Of a DNA stretch of 64,000 nucleotides, positions 1 through 8,257 are shown in pieces. Position 1 is the first letter of the stretch, and each line of letters begins with the position of its first letter. A model generated the notes under the pieces. It was given only the letters and a program-made list of their open reading frames with translations, did no database searches and was not told the DNA's origin. The stretch covers positions 1 through 64,000 of the forward strand of contig NZ_JALKCV010000003.1 in NCBI RefSeq assembly GCF_023634065.1, given 5' to 3'. This DNA is from Microbulbifer litoralis (GTDB taxonomy: Bacteria > Pseudomonadota > Gammaproteobacteria > Pseudomonadales > Cellvibrionaceae). The position numbers and the translations under genes are program-made.

Positions 1-2232
1 AGCATCGCTGGTGCTGGTGGCGGTGTCGATACCGGAGAAGGTTACGGAGCCCGCCGTTACACCACCGGGAGCCCCCGTCAGAGTCCAGGATGCGGCATCG
101 CTGCTGACGCTGTCACCACCTTCCGCACCCGCTCTGGCTTCAACAGCGCCAGTAAAGTCAATACCGAGCACGTTGAGCGTCGTTCCGCTCAAGGTGAAGC
201 TCTCGATGATTCCGTTACTGGCACCATCGACGATCGCGTTGTTAGTATCTACCTGCTCGATATTGGTGAAATCGATACCCGCTGCCGATGCGCTGCCGTC
301 CACAGCGTCTAAAGTCCAGGTGACTCCATCCGCTGTGCCTATCGTATCTGCACCGTCTCCCCCGAATACTGTACCGGAGCCGGAGATCGTCAAGTTCCCC
401 AATGTATTGACCGTATTAGCGCCAGCGTTGCCAACATACAAGGTCAGGTCATCGACAGAAACGCTGCCACTATTGATAAAGGAACCACCCAGATCCAGCG
501 CAAATTCGGAGACGATCACGCTGCCCAGGTTGGTAAAATCACCATCGGCATTCACCGCAAAATGACCCGCGCTGGCACCACTTACCGCATCAATCGTGAC
601 GCCTGAGGCAATTTGTACCTGATTGTGGGAGTTCAGCGATAGAGTCGTGCCGGATCCCCAGGACAGATCGCTGGAGACGAGAATGCCGTTAGAGTAATCC
701 GGGCTGTTCTCATTCAGTACTACATTGCCACTAGCATCGTCCACGCTGGCGCTATCTAAAGCTGAGGTGGTTATAGTGACATTGTTTTCATTCAATGCGT
801 CCATGAGTTTGGCCGCAGAGACGCAATTTTCAATGCAACTGGCATCGTCCATGATTTCCAGCCAGCCCGGATCCAGCAGCCACTCCCCGGTCTGCCCACC
901 TGCGAGACTCAAGGTGGACACAAACATGGTGTCCTCCCCCAGGCGCAGGTTGACCTTGCCTGAGGTCTCGACAAAGCCGCCGTCGCCGCCGAACTCACCG
1001 GACTGGGCGAGGATACTGCCGGCGAAGTCGGTACTTTCGTCGGCCCAGACGATCACCCTGCCGCCATCGCTGTCGCCGATGCCGCTGGCATCTATCCTGG
1101 CCTCCGAGGTCACCTCGGTGGTTTCGGCGTTGCGCACGCGGTCGTTCTTGCCCTGGTAGTCGCCGCCGATCAGCACTTCACCGCCGCCGGCGCGGCCGCG
1201 GGCATCGATATCACCGCTGACGGTGACCTGATCGCCCAGCACCTTGACCTGGCCGCCCTGGCCGCTATTGCCACGCACGGCTATCTGGCCACTATGGCTG
1301 GCGCTGTCACCTTCGATCACAACCTGGCCGCCGGCGCTGCCGGACGCGTCCAGGGTGCCGCTGTTGGCCACGGCACCGCCGGAGCCGGTCAGGCGGATGA
1401 CGCCGCCGCTGGTGTCAATGCCACGCGCGCGCACCGTGCCTTCGTTGTTCACCGCCGAAGTGAACAGGTCGCCGGAAACCCTGGCTTCCATCAGGACCTG
1501 AGTGCCGTCGATATGCCCTTTGTTCAGCACGGCGCTGTCGACGCCGAGCTGGTTTTCCATCACTGTCTTGGTGACCTTGACCCCGATCATGCTGTCGGCA
1601 TCGAAGGTCAGTACCGCCTCGTCGGCGGCGGCGAGACTGACCATTTCGGCGCTGATCAGGCCACTGGACGCATTGGTGACCTGCTTGCCTACCAGCACCG
1701 CGCTGGAAGCATTGATTACACCGCGGTTGACCACGAACCCTGAACTGCCGTCCTCGCCCTTCAGCGAGAAATCGCCGTTCATAAAATCGGCCGGATCCAT
1801 GTCCAGGCCAGCGGCGGTAATGGCGCCGACGTTGACCGTGGCGGTATCGGTGAACAGTACACCGCGGGGATTGGCGAGGATGACGTGGCCGTTGGCTTCG
1901 ATGGCGCCGCGTATTTCACTGGGGCTCTGGTCGAGGATGCGGTTCAGCACGACGGAGGAGGAATCCGGCTGCAGAAACTGGACCAGCTCTTCTTCCGTCA
2001 GGTTAAAAGAGTCCCAGTCGATCGCCATCAGGTCGCTGTTCTGGTTGATGATGGTCGTCAGGTCCTGGGTACTGATGGATCCGTCACCGCCGACAACGAC
2101 ACCGCCCTCCGGTGCCGCCTGCACGCCGTGGCTGACCATCTGTCCTGCAATCAAGCCAGCATATGCCAGGTGGGATACCTTGATGGCAGAAGTCAGTTTT
2201 TTCAGTTTGAGGGTCATTTTTTCTACTTGCAT
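1..2232 (-). CDS. TpsA-family two-partner secretion exoprotein (filamentous haemagglutinin type), 3' end outside window
   Basis: This minus-strand frame stays open for 744 codons and runs off the left edge, so the C-terminus is missing. The ATG at 2232 is preceded by AAAAGG seven bases upstream; a second in-frame ATG lies at 2217. A basic N-terminus leads into an extended signal peptide ending near SHGVQA. The TPS (haemagglutination activity) domain follows, with a NPRGVLF motif in the place of the family's usual NPNGI, and then a Gly/Ser/Asp-rich beta-helix passenger with repeated WTL and FTNI or FSGI strands. The tpsB gene ends 57 bases upstream, so the pair is probably co-transcribed. It is likely a secreted adhesin or contact-dependent toxin; which one cannot be told without the C-terminus. 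Confidence 0.88.
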   Translation of the reverse strand, partial: MQVEKMTLKLKKLTSAIKVSHLAYAGLIAGQMVSHGVQAAPEGGVVVGGDGSISTQDLTTIINQNSDLMAIDWDSFNLTEEELVQFLQPDSSSVVLNRILDQSPSEIRGAIEANGHVILANPRGVLFTDTATVNVGAITAAGLDMDPADFMNGDFSLKGEDGSSGFVVNRGVINASSAVLVGKQVTNASSGLISAEMVSLAAADEAVLTFDADSMIGVKVTKTVMENQLGVDSAVLNKGHIDGTQVLMEARVSGDLFTSAVNNEGTVRARGIDTSGGVIRLTGSGGAVANSGTLDASGSAGGQVVIEGDSASHSGQIAVRGNSGQGGQVKVLGDQVTVSGDIDARGRAGGGEVLIGGDYQGKNDRVRNAETTEVTSEARIDASGIGDSDGGRVIVWADESTDFAGSILAQSGEFGGDGGFVETSGKVNLRLGEDTMFVSTLSLAGGQTGEWLLDPGWLEIMDDASCIENCVSAAKLMDALNENNVTITTSALDSASVDDASGNVVLNENSPDYSNGILVSSDLSWGSGTTLSLNSHNQVQIASGVTIDAVSGASAGHFAVNADGDFTNLGSVIVSEFALDLGGSFINSGSVSVDDLTLYVGNAGANTVNTLGNLTISGSGTVFGGDGADTIGTADGVTWTLDAVDGSASAAGIDFTNIEQVDTNNAIVDGASNGIIESFTLSGTTLNVLGIDFTGAVEARAGAEGGDSVSSDAASWTLTGAPGGVTAGSVTFSGIDTATSTSDA

Positions 2233-2289
2233 GCCGATACCTTTTGGGAGCGTCCTGCTCTGATTCAGCCGTCGATAACTGCGGGTTGA

Positions 2290-4269
2290 TCAGTTAAAAA
2301 AGAAGGAGAAGTCTGCGTAGATGGCCGGGTCGTCCGGATCGTCGCCGGTGCCCTCGATGGATGACTTGGACATGGTGGGCCAGGCAACCGACAGTTGGCT
2401 CGCGAAGGCCTCTTTCCAGTTGAACTTGAACAGCAGGCCGGCACCGGACAGGGTGCCCCAGTCATCGTCGACGTCCGCCTCGTAGTTCGTTATCGCGCCG
2501 TAGGCGCCATCGGCGATCAACGCCACCTGCATGATCTCATTCAGGCTGCTGCCGAAGACTTGGGCGTTGAGCGTCTCGGGCAGGTCGAAGTACCACTCGG
2601 CCGACAGCAGCGCCGCGCGGTCGGCGGAGAAGTCGCGCACATCAAAGGCGCGTACACCATTGGCGCCGCCCAGGGAAAATTGCTCAAAGGCCGGCAGGCT
2701 CTTGTCGCTGTATTGCCAGCGGCTCTTGAAGATCAGGCGCGAATTGTTATCGCTGAACGGCATGGGAATAAATAACAGCGAGCTGGTGTCCGCGGCGAAC
2801 TTGCCGAAATTTGTACCGCGTTCCGGGTCCACTTCGTTCTGGTGCTCGCCGTACTGGATCTTGGCATTCAGGATATTCAGCATCGGCACAGCACCGTTGG
2901 AAAGACTATCCATATTGATACCGAACTCGCCGCCGTAGACCTGGTCACCCGGGTCCAGCACGTTTTGGACGATGGCTTTCAGTTTGGACTCCTTGTCGGT
3001 CAAGCTGAAGGAACCGGTCAGGTTGAAGTCCCGCGAGCGGCGAAACTTGTGATCCACGGTCAGTGCGTAACTTTTATTGACGCCGCTGATCTCCAACTTG
3101 TTGACGACATTGTTTTTGTTCTCAATGTCCTGCAGGGAGAAGTCGTTGTAGTCGGCGGAAAACTGCAGCCTTGTGCGCGGCCCGAACAACGGCAGGCTGT
3201 AGCGGAATTGGCCCAAATCGGAACCGAAATCTGTCTCGGAATCCAGATTTTCCACATTGGAAGACTTCAGGTAGCCGATCGTCAGCGCGTCGCCGATACC
3301 CAGTGGGTTCAGCCAGTCTACCGAGGTGAACATTCGCTGGTCACCGGTAAACAGGGAACCGTGGTTATCGAACCGCGTCACGGCACTCCAGGATTGCTCG
3401 TCCCGCACCCTCAGGTTCAGCCTGGTCTCGCCGGGATTTTTGCCGGCGCTGAAATAGCCGGTAATATTCAGGCTCGGCAGGTCGTTCAGCAGGTAGAGGC
3501 TTTCTTCGATCACCTCGTGGCTGACCAGCTCACCGCGATACCCCTCGAAGGGCTCTGCCAGCTGCTCCAGGGAGTATTTCTGGTTGTTCTCCACTGCCAC
3601 TTGGCCCAGCAGGCCCTCCTGCACCGTCAGCGTGACCACCCCGTCGCTGACCTCCTGCGCCGGAATCAGGACCTGGGCCAGGAACAGGCCCTGCTTGCGG
3701 TAAAAGCGGGTCAATTCCGCGGCGATTTCCTCCAGGTCACCGAAGGTGAGGCCGCGCTCGGCATTCTGCTTTTCCACCATATTGACCAGCCGGCGCAGCT
3801 CGGCGGGGCCCAGCTCCTCCGAGTCGTAGCGGGCGCCGATACCGTCGAGCTGCAGCGCCAGCTGCTCCAGCTCATCGACGGTATAGCCGCTGGCGACCTT
3901 CTGGTCTTCTTTCATGAATTTTGCCCGCAACTCCTCGGCGAGCTGCTCGACTTTTTCCCGGGTAATGCCATATTCCGGGAATTCCTGCAGCCGGTGGAAG
4001 CGGAACTCCTTTACGCTGATCCGCGGCCCCTCCGTACGCTGGGAGATCCCGGGAATATCGGTATCGAGATTGGGGTCGCGCGCCTCGCGCCGGCGCTGCT
4101 CGAACTCCCGGCTTACATCCTGCTCGCTGACAGTGGGAGCATCCTGATCGAAGGCGGCTCGGACGCGGCTGCGAAAGCTCGATTCCTCCTCCTGTGTATA
4201 ACCGGCTTCCGGCAACAGAAGCAGGCCGGCCCCGAAAATGGCCAACGGGCCTTTAAAACGCGCGAGCAT
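2290..4269 (-). CDS. TpsB-family outer-membrane translocator (ShlB/FhaC/HecB type)
   Basis: The 659-residue protein begins with a signal peptide (about residues 1-25) and a charged segment. Two POTRA-like domains follow (about 80-290; the second contains FYRKQGLFLAQVLIPAQ), then a C-terminal 16-strand-type beta-barrel ending in FSFFFN with a terminal aromatic/Asn signature. A VRAFD motif near residue 555 matches the conserved VRG[YF] barrel loop of this family. It would secrete the adjacent TpsA across the outer membrane through POTRA recognition of the TPS domain. The gene is first in a tpsB-tpsA pair. The length is slightly above the usual 550-600 because of the charged N-terminal region. 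The family call is firm; the substrate follows from the neighbour. Confidence 0.92.
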   Translation of the reverse strand: MLARFKGPLAIFGAGLLLLPEAGYTQEEESSFRSRVRAAFDQDAPTVSEQDVSREFEQRRREARDPNLDTDIPGISQRTEGPRISVKEFRFHRLQEFPEYGITREKVEQLAEELRAKFMKEDQKVASGYTVDELEQLALQLDGIGARYDSEELGPAELRRLVNMVEKQNAERGLTFGDLEEIAAELTRFYRKQGLFLAQVLIPAQEVSDGVVTLTVQEGLLGQVAVENNQKYSLEQLAEPFEGYRGELVSHEVIEESLYLLNDLPSLNITGYFSAGKNPGETRLNLRVRDEQSWSAVTRFDNHGSLFTGDQRMFTSVDWLNPLGIGDALTIGYLKSSNVENLDSETDFGSDLGQFRYSLPLFGPRTRLQFSADYNDFSLQDIENKNNVVNKLEISGVNKSYALTVDHKFRRSRDFNLTGSFSLTDKESKLKAIVQNVLDPGDQVYGGEFGINMDSLSNGAVPMLNILNAKIQYGEHQNEVDPERGTNFGKFAADTSSLLFIPMPFSDNNSRLIFKSRWQYSDKSLPAFEQFSLGGANGVRAFDVRDFSADRAALLSAEWYFDLPETLNAQVFGSSLNEIMQVALIADGAYGAITNYEADVDDDWGTLSGAGLLFKFNWKEAFASQLSVAWPTMSKSSIEGTGDDPDDPAIYADFSFFFN

Positions 4270-4311
4270 ATCCCCCCCTCACAAATCCCTGTAATAATCG
4301 TCTGGAAACTT

Positions 4312-4340
4312 GCCCCTCCGCGGCTATTATCGGGAGGGGC
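4312..4340 (-). terminator. hairpin between ppkA-like gene and tpsB
   Basis: An 8-bp perfect stem (GCCCCTCC at 4312-4319 pairing with GGAGGGGC at 4333-4340) lies 35 bases after the kinase stop codon. On the minus strand it is followed only by a short, mixed T stretch, so terminator function is tentative. Confidence 0.4.
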
Positions 4341-4374
4341 GCCGCGGCCGGGTCGGCGCGGCTGGTGTTATCAA

Positions 4375-6948
4375 CTATTTGAGGTTCCGCACGATGCGGA
4401 GGCCTGTCAGCCGGTCGGCCTCACCGCTGTGGAAGCGCTTGGTGGTGGCGAGGCAACGACTCATGGGATCTTCGCGGCTGCCCCCGACCGCCATCAACCG
4501 GCCATCCGTGCCGTAGGCCCACTCCTGCACATTGCCGACCGGGTTGACGAGACCAAACTGGTTGCGGGTTCCCGCCCCAACAGCCACCAGCTCTGCCCCC
4601 TTTTCGATACCGCCATACTTCAGGTGGCAGTTGCGGTCTGCAACCTCCTGCTGGCCACCAGCGCTGGCCGCGGCAAACCATTCGCGCTCGGTGGGCAACC
4701 GGTATTCGTGGCCAGTCTGCGCGCTGAGCCAGTCGATGTAAGCCTCAGCCTTTGCCAGCGGGATATTGTTGACGGGCATATTGTCCGGTCCGAGGGACAA
4801 ACCGCTGCACTGGCCAGTCGCTTCACAGAAGCGTCGGAAATCGCCGTTGCTGACCTCGTATTTGCCCACCACCAGCAATGCGCTGCTGTCCCCCTTGACC
4901 ACCACCATGGTCGGCGCTTCACCGCCGGAAGCAAGGCGATCGGCACAGCTGTAGCGCTCGCCGCGGCCACCGCTGCCCGGGCGCAGGTGACCGCAGAAAT
5001 CCAGCTCGAAGTCCTGTAACGCCTGTTGCGCCGGCAAAAGCGCACGGGCTTCATTCAGCAGCGGCTCTGTACGGATGGGATTTTTGTCGGCGAGCGTGGT
5101 GAAGCAGCCGGCCAGTTCCGTACCGAGCACCGGGCGGATTTTCTGCGCCTTGATGGAATCCAGAGCCGCCAACCGCTGCAATTGTGTGCCGACACCGCCA
5201 ATGTTCATACTGAACCGACAGCGCAGGGCTCCTTCCATATCGTCGAGCACGGCATCGATCTTGCGCTGCTGCGCCAGCGCGGCCTGGCGGCGCTGCTCGC
5301 GCAGTTCCTGCTGGCGCAAGCGCTCGGCCTCCCGTTCGGCCGCCAGGCGCTCCGCCGCCAGGCGCTGGCGCAGCTCCTCGCGCTCGGATTCGACCTGCGA
5401 GCGGATCATCTCTGCCTCGCTGGATTCGCCATCCCAGTTGTCGGCACGCGTCAGCATGTCGTCGGCCTGCTCCAGGTTCCCCAGGTTCAGCTGGCCCGTG
5501 GCCGCGGAGATGAACAGTTCGTAGGTCCGCTGGTTGATCGTTTCGATATAGCTCTGGTCATCCGGATTCAGCCCCGCGTACTCCTGCAACTCCACCTGCA
5601 GGTCCTCCTCCCAGGAGGGCGTCAGCGTACTGAGCTCCACCAGCCGGTCTATCGCCTCCCGCTTGTCGGCAATACGGCTCTGCAGCAGTTCCTGCTCCAG
5701 CTTCTTCTCCAGCTCGACTTTGACCCGCTGCTGCTCCGCCACATTCTCCTTTTCCAGGTAGGTGTAGCCCACGCCGGCACCGACCAGCAGGGTGGCAAAA
5801 ACACCACCGAGCACCCACTTCCAGGTGTTGTTACCGAAGAATTTCTGGACGAACTTGTCGACCGTGGCGGTGCGGTCTTCGCGATGAATGGCGAGGGCGG
5901 ATTCCAGTGCGCGCCACTGGCGCCGGCTCAGGGAGCGGATGCGCTTGGGTTTCAGCTTGCGCTCCGCCGCCTTGTCCGCAGGCACTTTGCCGAAGGGATG
6001 CCGGCCACTGAACAGTTCGTAGGCCACACACGCGAGTGCGTAGACATCGTCACTCGGCGCCGGCTCTCCGCCCTTCAGCATTTCATAGCTGGCGTAGGCG
6101 GGCGTCAGCGCACCCAGGGTACCGGCATCGAACAGGGTTTTCTCGCCGACGTTGCCGATGCTGCCCTCGGATACCGCCCGGGCGATACCGAAGTCGAATA
6201 CCTTCGCACCCTTCTTGCGGGTCACGAAGATATTCCCGGGCTTGAAGTCCGAGTGGACGATCTGGTGGGAGTGGGCGTAGATCAGCGCCTGGGAGATGTT
6301 GTGCAGTACCGAGCAGGCCTGCTCGAACTCCAGCCCCACATCGGCGTGCTCGCGCAGCAACTTGTCCAGCGGAGCGCCCTCCAGGAACTCCATGGTCATG
6401 AAGACGCGATCGCCGTCGCGGTCGAAGTCGTAGACGGTTACGATGTGTGGGTGCGCCAGGGTCTGCGACTTGCGGGACTCCCGCTGCAGGGAGATGAACG
6501 CATCCGGATGCTTCTGGAAGTCGTCGTTGAGCAGTTTGATGGCGACGTAGGGCTCGCTGTCACTGGCTTCCAGCTTGCGGCGGTCGAGCGCCTTGTATAC
6601 GGCCCCCATACCGCCGACCCCGAGCAGCTTGTCGAGCTCGAAGCGCCCCTTGATCACGGTCTTGGTGACCGCTCCGGAGCCGGACGCCGCGGGCTCGAAC
6701 TCGACGGCCTCCCTCGGTGTCGCAGGCGGAGACGCGTCCGCCGGGCGCCGGCTGGGTTTGAGCACGGTGGCATCGGCGGTAAAGTCCGAAGCGGCGGAGG
6801 GAATGAGGCCGGGGTTGGCGCTCACCGGCGGGTGGTCATTGGCTCCGGTATTTTCGTTGCCGACAAAAACGGTAGTATCGCCGTCGTCACACTCCGGCAG
6901 TGCTTCATCCGACTTTTTGACTATGCGCGTTTCGTCGTTCACACCCAC
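4375..6948 (-). CDS. PpkA-like Ser/Thr protein kinase with C-terminal FGE-sulfatase domain, T6SS regulator
   Basis: The protein has 857 residues. After a Thr/Asp-rich N-terminus comes a Hanks-type kinase domain (about 103-369) with glycine loop GVGGMG, ATP-binding Lys138 in VAIK, catalytic segment HSDFKPGN (Asp234; Ser replaces the Arg of HRD) and DFG at 252-254. A transmembrane helix lies at about 377-397, followed by a long Arg/Glu-rich coiled coil. The C-terminal domain (about 700-857) is of the formylglycine-generating-enzyme type, with RLPTEREW and NVQEWAYG motifs. It is therefore a membrane-anchored kinase with a periplasmic sensor-like domain. P. aeruginosa PpkA instead carries a VWA C-terminus. 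The FHA protein and PP2C phosphatase elsewhere in the locus make it the likely kinase of the threonine-phosphorylation pathway. The catalytic state of the FGE-like domain cannot be judged. Confidence 0.88.
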   Translation of the reverse strand: MGVNDETRIVKKSDEALPECDDGDTTVFVGNENTGANDHPPVSANPGLIPSAASDFTADATVLKPSRRPADASPPATPREAVEFEPAASGSGAVTKTVIKGRFELDKLLGVGGMGAVYKALDRRKLEASDSEPYVAIKLLNDDFQKHPDAFISLQRESRKSQTLAHPHIVTVYDFDRDGDRVFMTMEFLEGAPLDKLLREHADVGLEFEQACSVLHNISQALIYAHSHQIVHSDFKPGNIFVTRKKGAKVFDFGIARAVSEGSIGNVGEKTLFDAGTLGALTPAYASYEMLKGGEPAPSDDVYALACVAYELFSGRHPFGKVPADKAAERKLKPKRIRSLSRRQWRALESALAIHREDRTATVDKFVQKFFGNNTWKWVLGGVFATLLVGAGVGYTYLEKENVAEQQRVKVELEKKLEQELLQSRIADKREAIDRLVELSTLTPSWEEDLQVELQEYAGLNPDDQSYIETINQRTYELFISAATGQLNLGNLEQADDMLTRADNWDGESSEAEMIRSQVESEREELRQRLAAERLAAEREAERLRQQELREQRRQAALAQQRKIDAVLDDMEGALRCRFSMNIGGVGTQLQRLAALDSIKAQKIRPVLGTELAGCFTTLADKNPIRTEPLLNEARALLPAQQALQDFELDFCGHLRPGSGGRGERYSCADRLASGGEAPTMVVVKGDSSALLVVGKYEVSNGDFRRFCEATGQCSGLSLGPDNMPVNNIPLAKAEAYIDWLSAQTGHEYRLPTEREWFAAASAGGQQEVADRNCHLKYGGIEKGAELVAVGAGTRNQFGLVNPVGNVQEWAYGTDGRLMAVGGSREDPMSRCLATTKRFHSGEADRLTGLRIVRNLK

Positions 6949-7223
6949 CTCCCTGAAGAATCATTGCAGTACATCCCGTTACTGCCCCGGATAATCGAGT
7001 TCCGTCGATTGTTTCAATGAAAAGCCGTGCCTGGTTGGCACCGGCAAAGGTTATTGAGTCGCGCAGTATAACTGACGGACTTTCAGCCAACAATTGAGTT
7101 GTCGACGCAAAAGCCCGATTTTGTATGTCATTCAATTACACGCTATTGGAATTTTTTCCATTTTCACGGCCAACCCTACACCTGCACCAAAAACCAATAA
7201 TCAAATTTATTCCAAAATAAAAA

Positions 7224-7394
7224 GGTTCCAGAGTGGATAACCACAAAACCTGCCGCCGGACCCACAATCCCACACCAGGTTTACAGGAGTTCGCGGCCTG
7301 TAAAAATGGTGCCAGAGTGAATAAAAACTGAAATATGCGAGGTGAAAGATACCGCCGCAAACGGCACTTTTATTTAGTGCCAGAGTCGATTTAA
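7224..7394 (+). repeat. three spaced direct repeats upstream of hcp
   Basis: Imperfect copies of [GA]GT[GT]CCAGAGT[GC][GA]AT[AT] begin at 7224, 7308 and 7376. The core CCAGAGT is identical in all three. The spacings are 84 and 68 bases, near integral helical turns (8 and 6.5). All are on the same strand and upstream of the candidate hcp promoter, an arrangement typical of activator sites. The binding protein is unknown. Confidence 0.5.
7280..7304. promoter_or_regulatory. perfect palindrome in the ppkA/hcp control region
   Basis: TTTACAGG at 7280-7287 is mirrored by CCTGTAAA at 7297-7304 around a 9-base spacer. An 8-bp perfect dyad of this width resembles a dimeric regulator site rather than a terminator, since no T tract follows. 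It lies between the first and second direct repeats. Confidence 0.4.
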
Positions 7395-7456
7395 AAAACA
7401 GGATTAGAGGTTTTTTTCGGCATTGGCCTCTGGTTAAATGCGCACAGTTGCCGTTA

Positions 7457-7473
7457 CGGCACAGCCTGAGCTA
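7457..7473 (+). promoter_or_regulatory. possible sigma-54 promoter for hcp
   Basis: CGGCACAGCCTGAGCTA keeps GGCAC at the -24 element and GC at the -12 element, with the invariant 10-base spacing between GG and GC. The TT before the -12 GC is replaced by GA, so the match is partial. The site lies about 70 bases before hcp. T6SS hcp operons are sigma-54 dependent in several genera, but this call is tentative. Confidence 0.28.
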
Positions 7474-7540
7474 CTGCATTTCGCGGTGGTAAAGGAAGCA
7501 CCACCCACGCCTGAGTCCATACCAAAATGAGGGATTACCT

Positions 7541-8029
7541 ATGGCTATTTACATGAACTTCAACAGCAACTCTCCGAAAGGCAACGTAACTGCAAAAGGT
7601 TACGAGGACTGGATTGAAGTAGACAGCTTCAACTTTGGTGTCGGCCGCGGCATCAGCATGGAAGCCGGCGCCATGGCCAACCGCGAAGCCACCCGCCCGA
7701 GCATCAGTGAAATTACCGTAACCAAGCGCATCGACGCCGCTTCCGGTGGCCTGTTCAAGGCTTCCGTTTCCGGTGACGAAGGCGTTGTTGCCGAGTTCCA
7801 CGTTGTCCAGACCGGTGCCAACTCCGTAGAGAAGTACGCTGTCTACAAGCTGGAAGATGCCATCATCTCTTCCTACAGCATCAGCGCCTCTTCCGGCGGT
7901 GCGCCGATGGAGTCCATCTCCCTGAGCTTTGCCAAGATCGAGGCGGACCTGAACCACGCCGACAAGACCAACAAGAACCCGAAAAACATGCGTGTGGGGT
8001 ACGACCTTACCACCGCTACCGTCCTGTAA
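7541..8029 (+). CDS. hcp: Hcp (TssD), T6SS inner-tube protein
   Basis: The 162-residue product matches the Hcp1 family: MAIYMNFNS start, FNFGVGRGI, ATRPSISEITVTK and the C-terminal MESISLSFAKIE strand. Hcp forms hexameric rings that stack into the tube propelled by the sheath and can itself carry effectors. The start has GAGGG seven bases upstream. It stands alone as a transcription unit, with a long regulatory region before it and a terminator hairpin after it, consistent with the high separate expression usual for hcp. Confidence 0.97.
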   Translation: MAIYMNFNSNSPKGNVTAKGYEDWIEVDSFNFGVGRGISMEAGAMANREATRPSISEITVTKRIDAASGGLFKASVSGDEGVVAEFHVVQTGANSVEKYAVYKLEDAIISSYSISASSGGAPMESISLSFAKIEADLNHADKTNKNPKNMRVGYDLTTATVL

Positions 8030-8053
8030 GCGGCTTTTCGGTTCTTTCCGCAG

Positions 8054-8104
8054 AGGGCCGGGCCCGCAGTCACAGGCTGTGGCGCCGCGGCCCTTCGGTT
8101 TTTT
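8054..8104 (+). terminator. rho-independent terminator after hcp
   Basis: An outer stem of AGGGCCG (8054-8060) and CGGCCCT (8088-8094) encloses an inner CCGCAG/CTGTGG stem. It is followed by TCGGTTTTTT. It lies 25 bases after the hcp stop and separates hcp from vgrG. Confidence 0.7.
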
Positions 8105-8257
8105 GGCCAAATGCTTTTTTTGAGCACTTCGCCAAAAAACTGCCGGTCGATTCAAGATAACCTGCACCTTCAGAGGGCTCGTTTCACTGCGCCGACAGGC
8201 TTATGCTGCACTTGTGAAACTGCCTGTTGGCACCTATAGGGAAATTGGGGCTGGGAT

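Larger units (their letters stand above)
6949..7540. promoter_or_regulatory. 592-bp divergent intergenic region between ppkA-like gene and hcp
   Basis: No convincing gene lies here; short open frames on both strands lack ribosome sites and family resemblance. The stretch from about 7130 to 7440 is clearly richer in A+T than the flanking genes. It holds three direct repeats, one perfect palindrome and a possible sigma-54 promoter, all listed separately. Its position makes it the likely control region for the kinase gene (leftward) and for hcp (rightward). Confidence 0.6.

Noticed and set aside
2842..7020. Two very long open frames on the plus strand opposite tpsB and the kinase gene
   Set aside because: They run antisense to clear family members, have low-complexity Leu/Gly/Val-rich translations and no ribosome site; high GC content makes such mirror frames common.
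7136..7360. Short minus-strand frame upstream of the kinase gene
   Set aside because: Weak start context and no family resemblance; it overlaps the repeats and palindrome of the control region.
8227..8246. TTGGCAC upstream of vgrG as a sigma-54 promoter
   Set aside because: The -24 element is good, but at the required spacing the -12 position reads GA, not GC.
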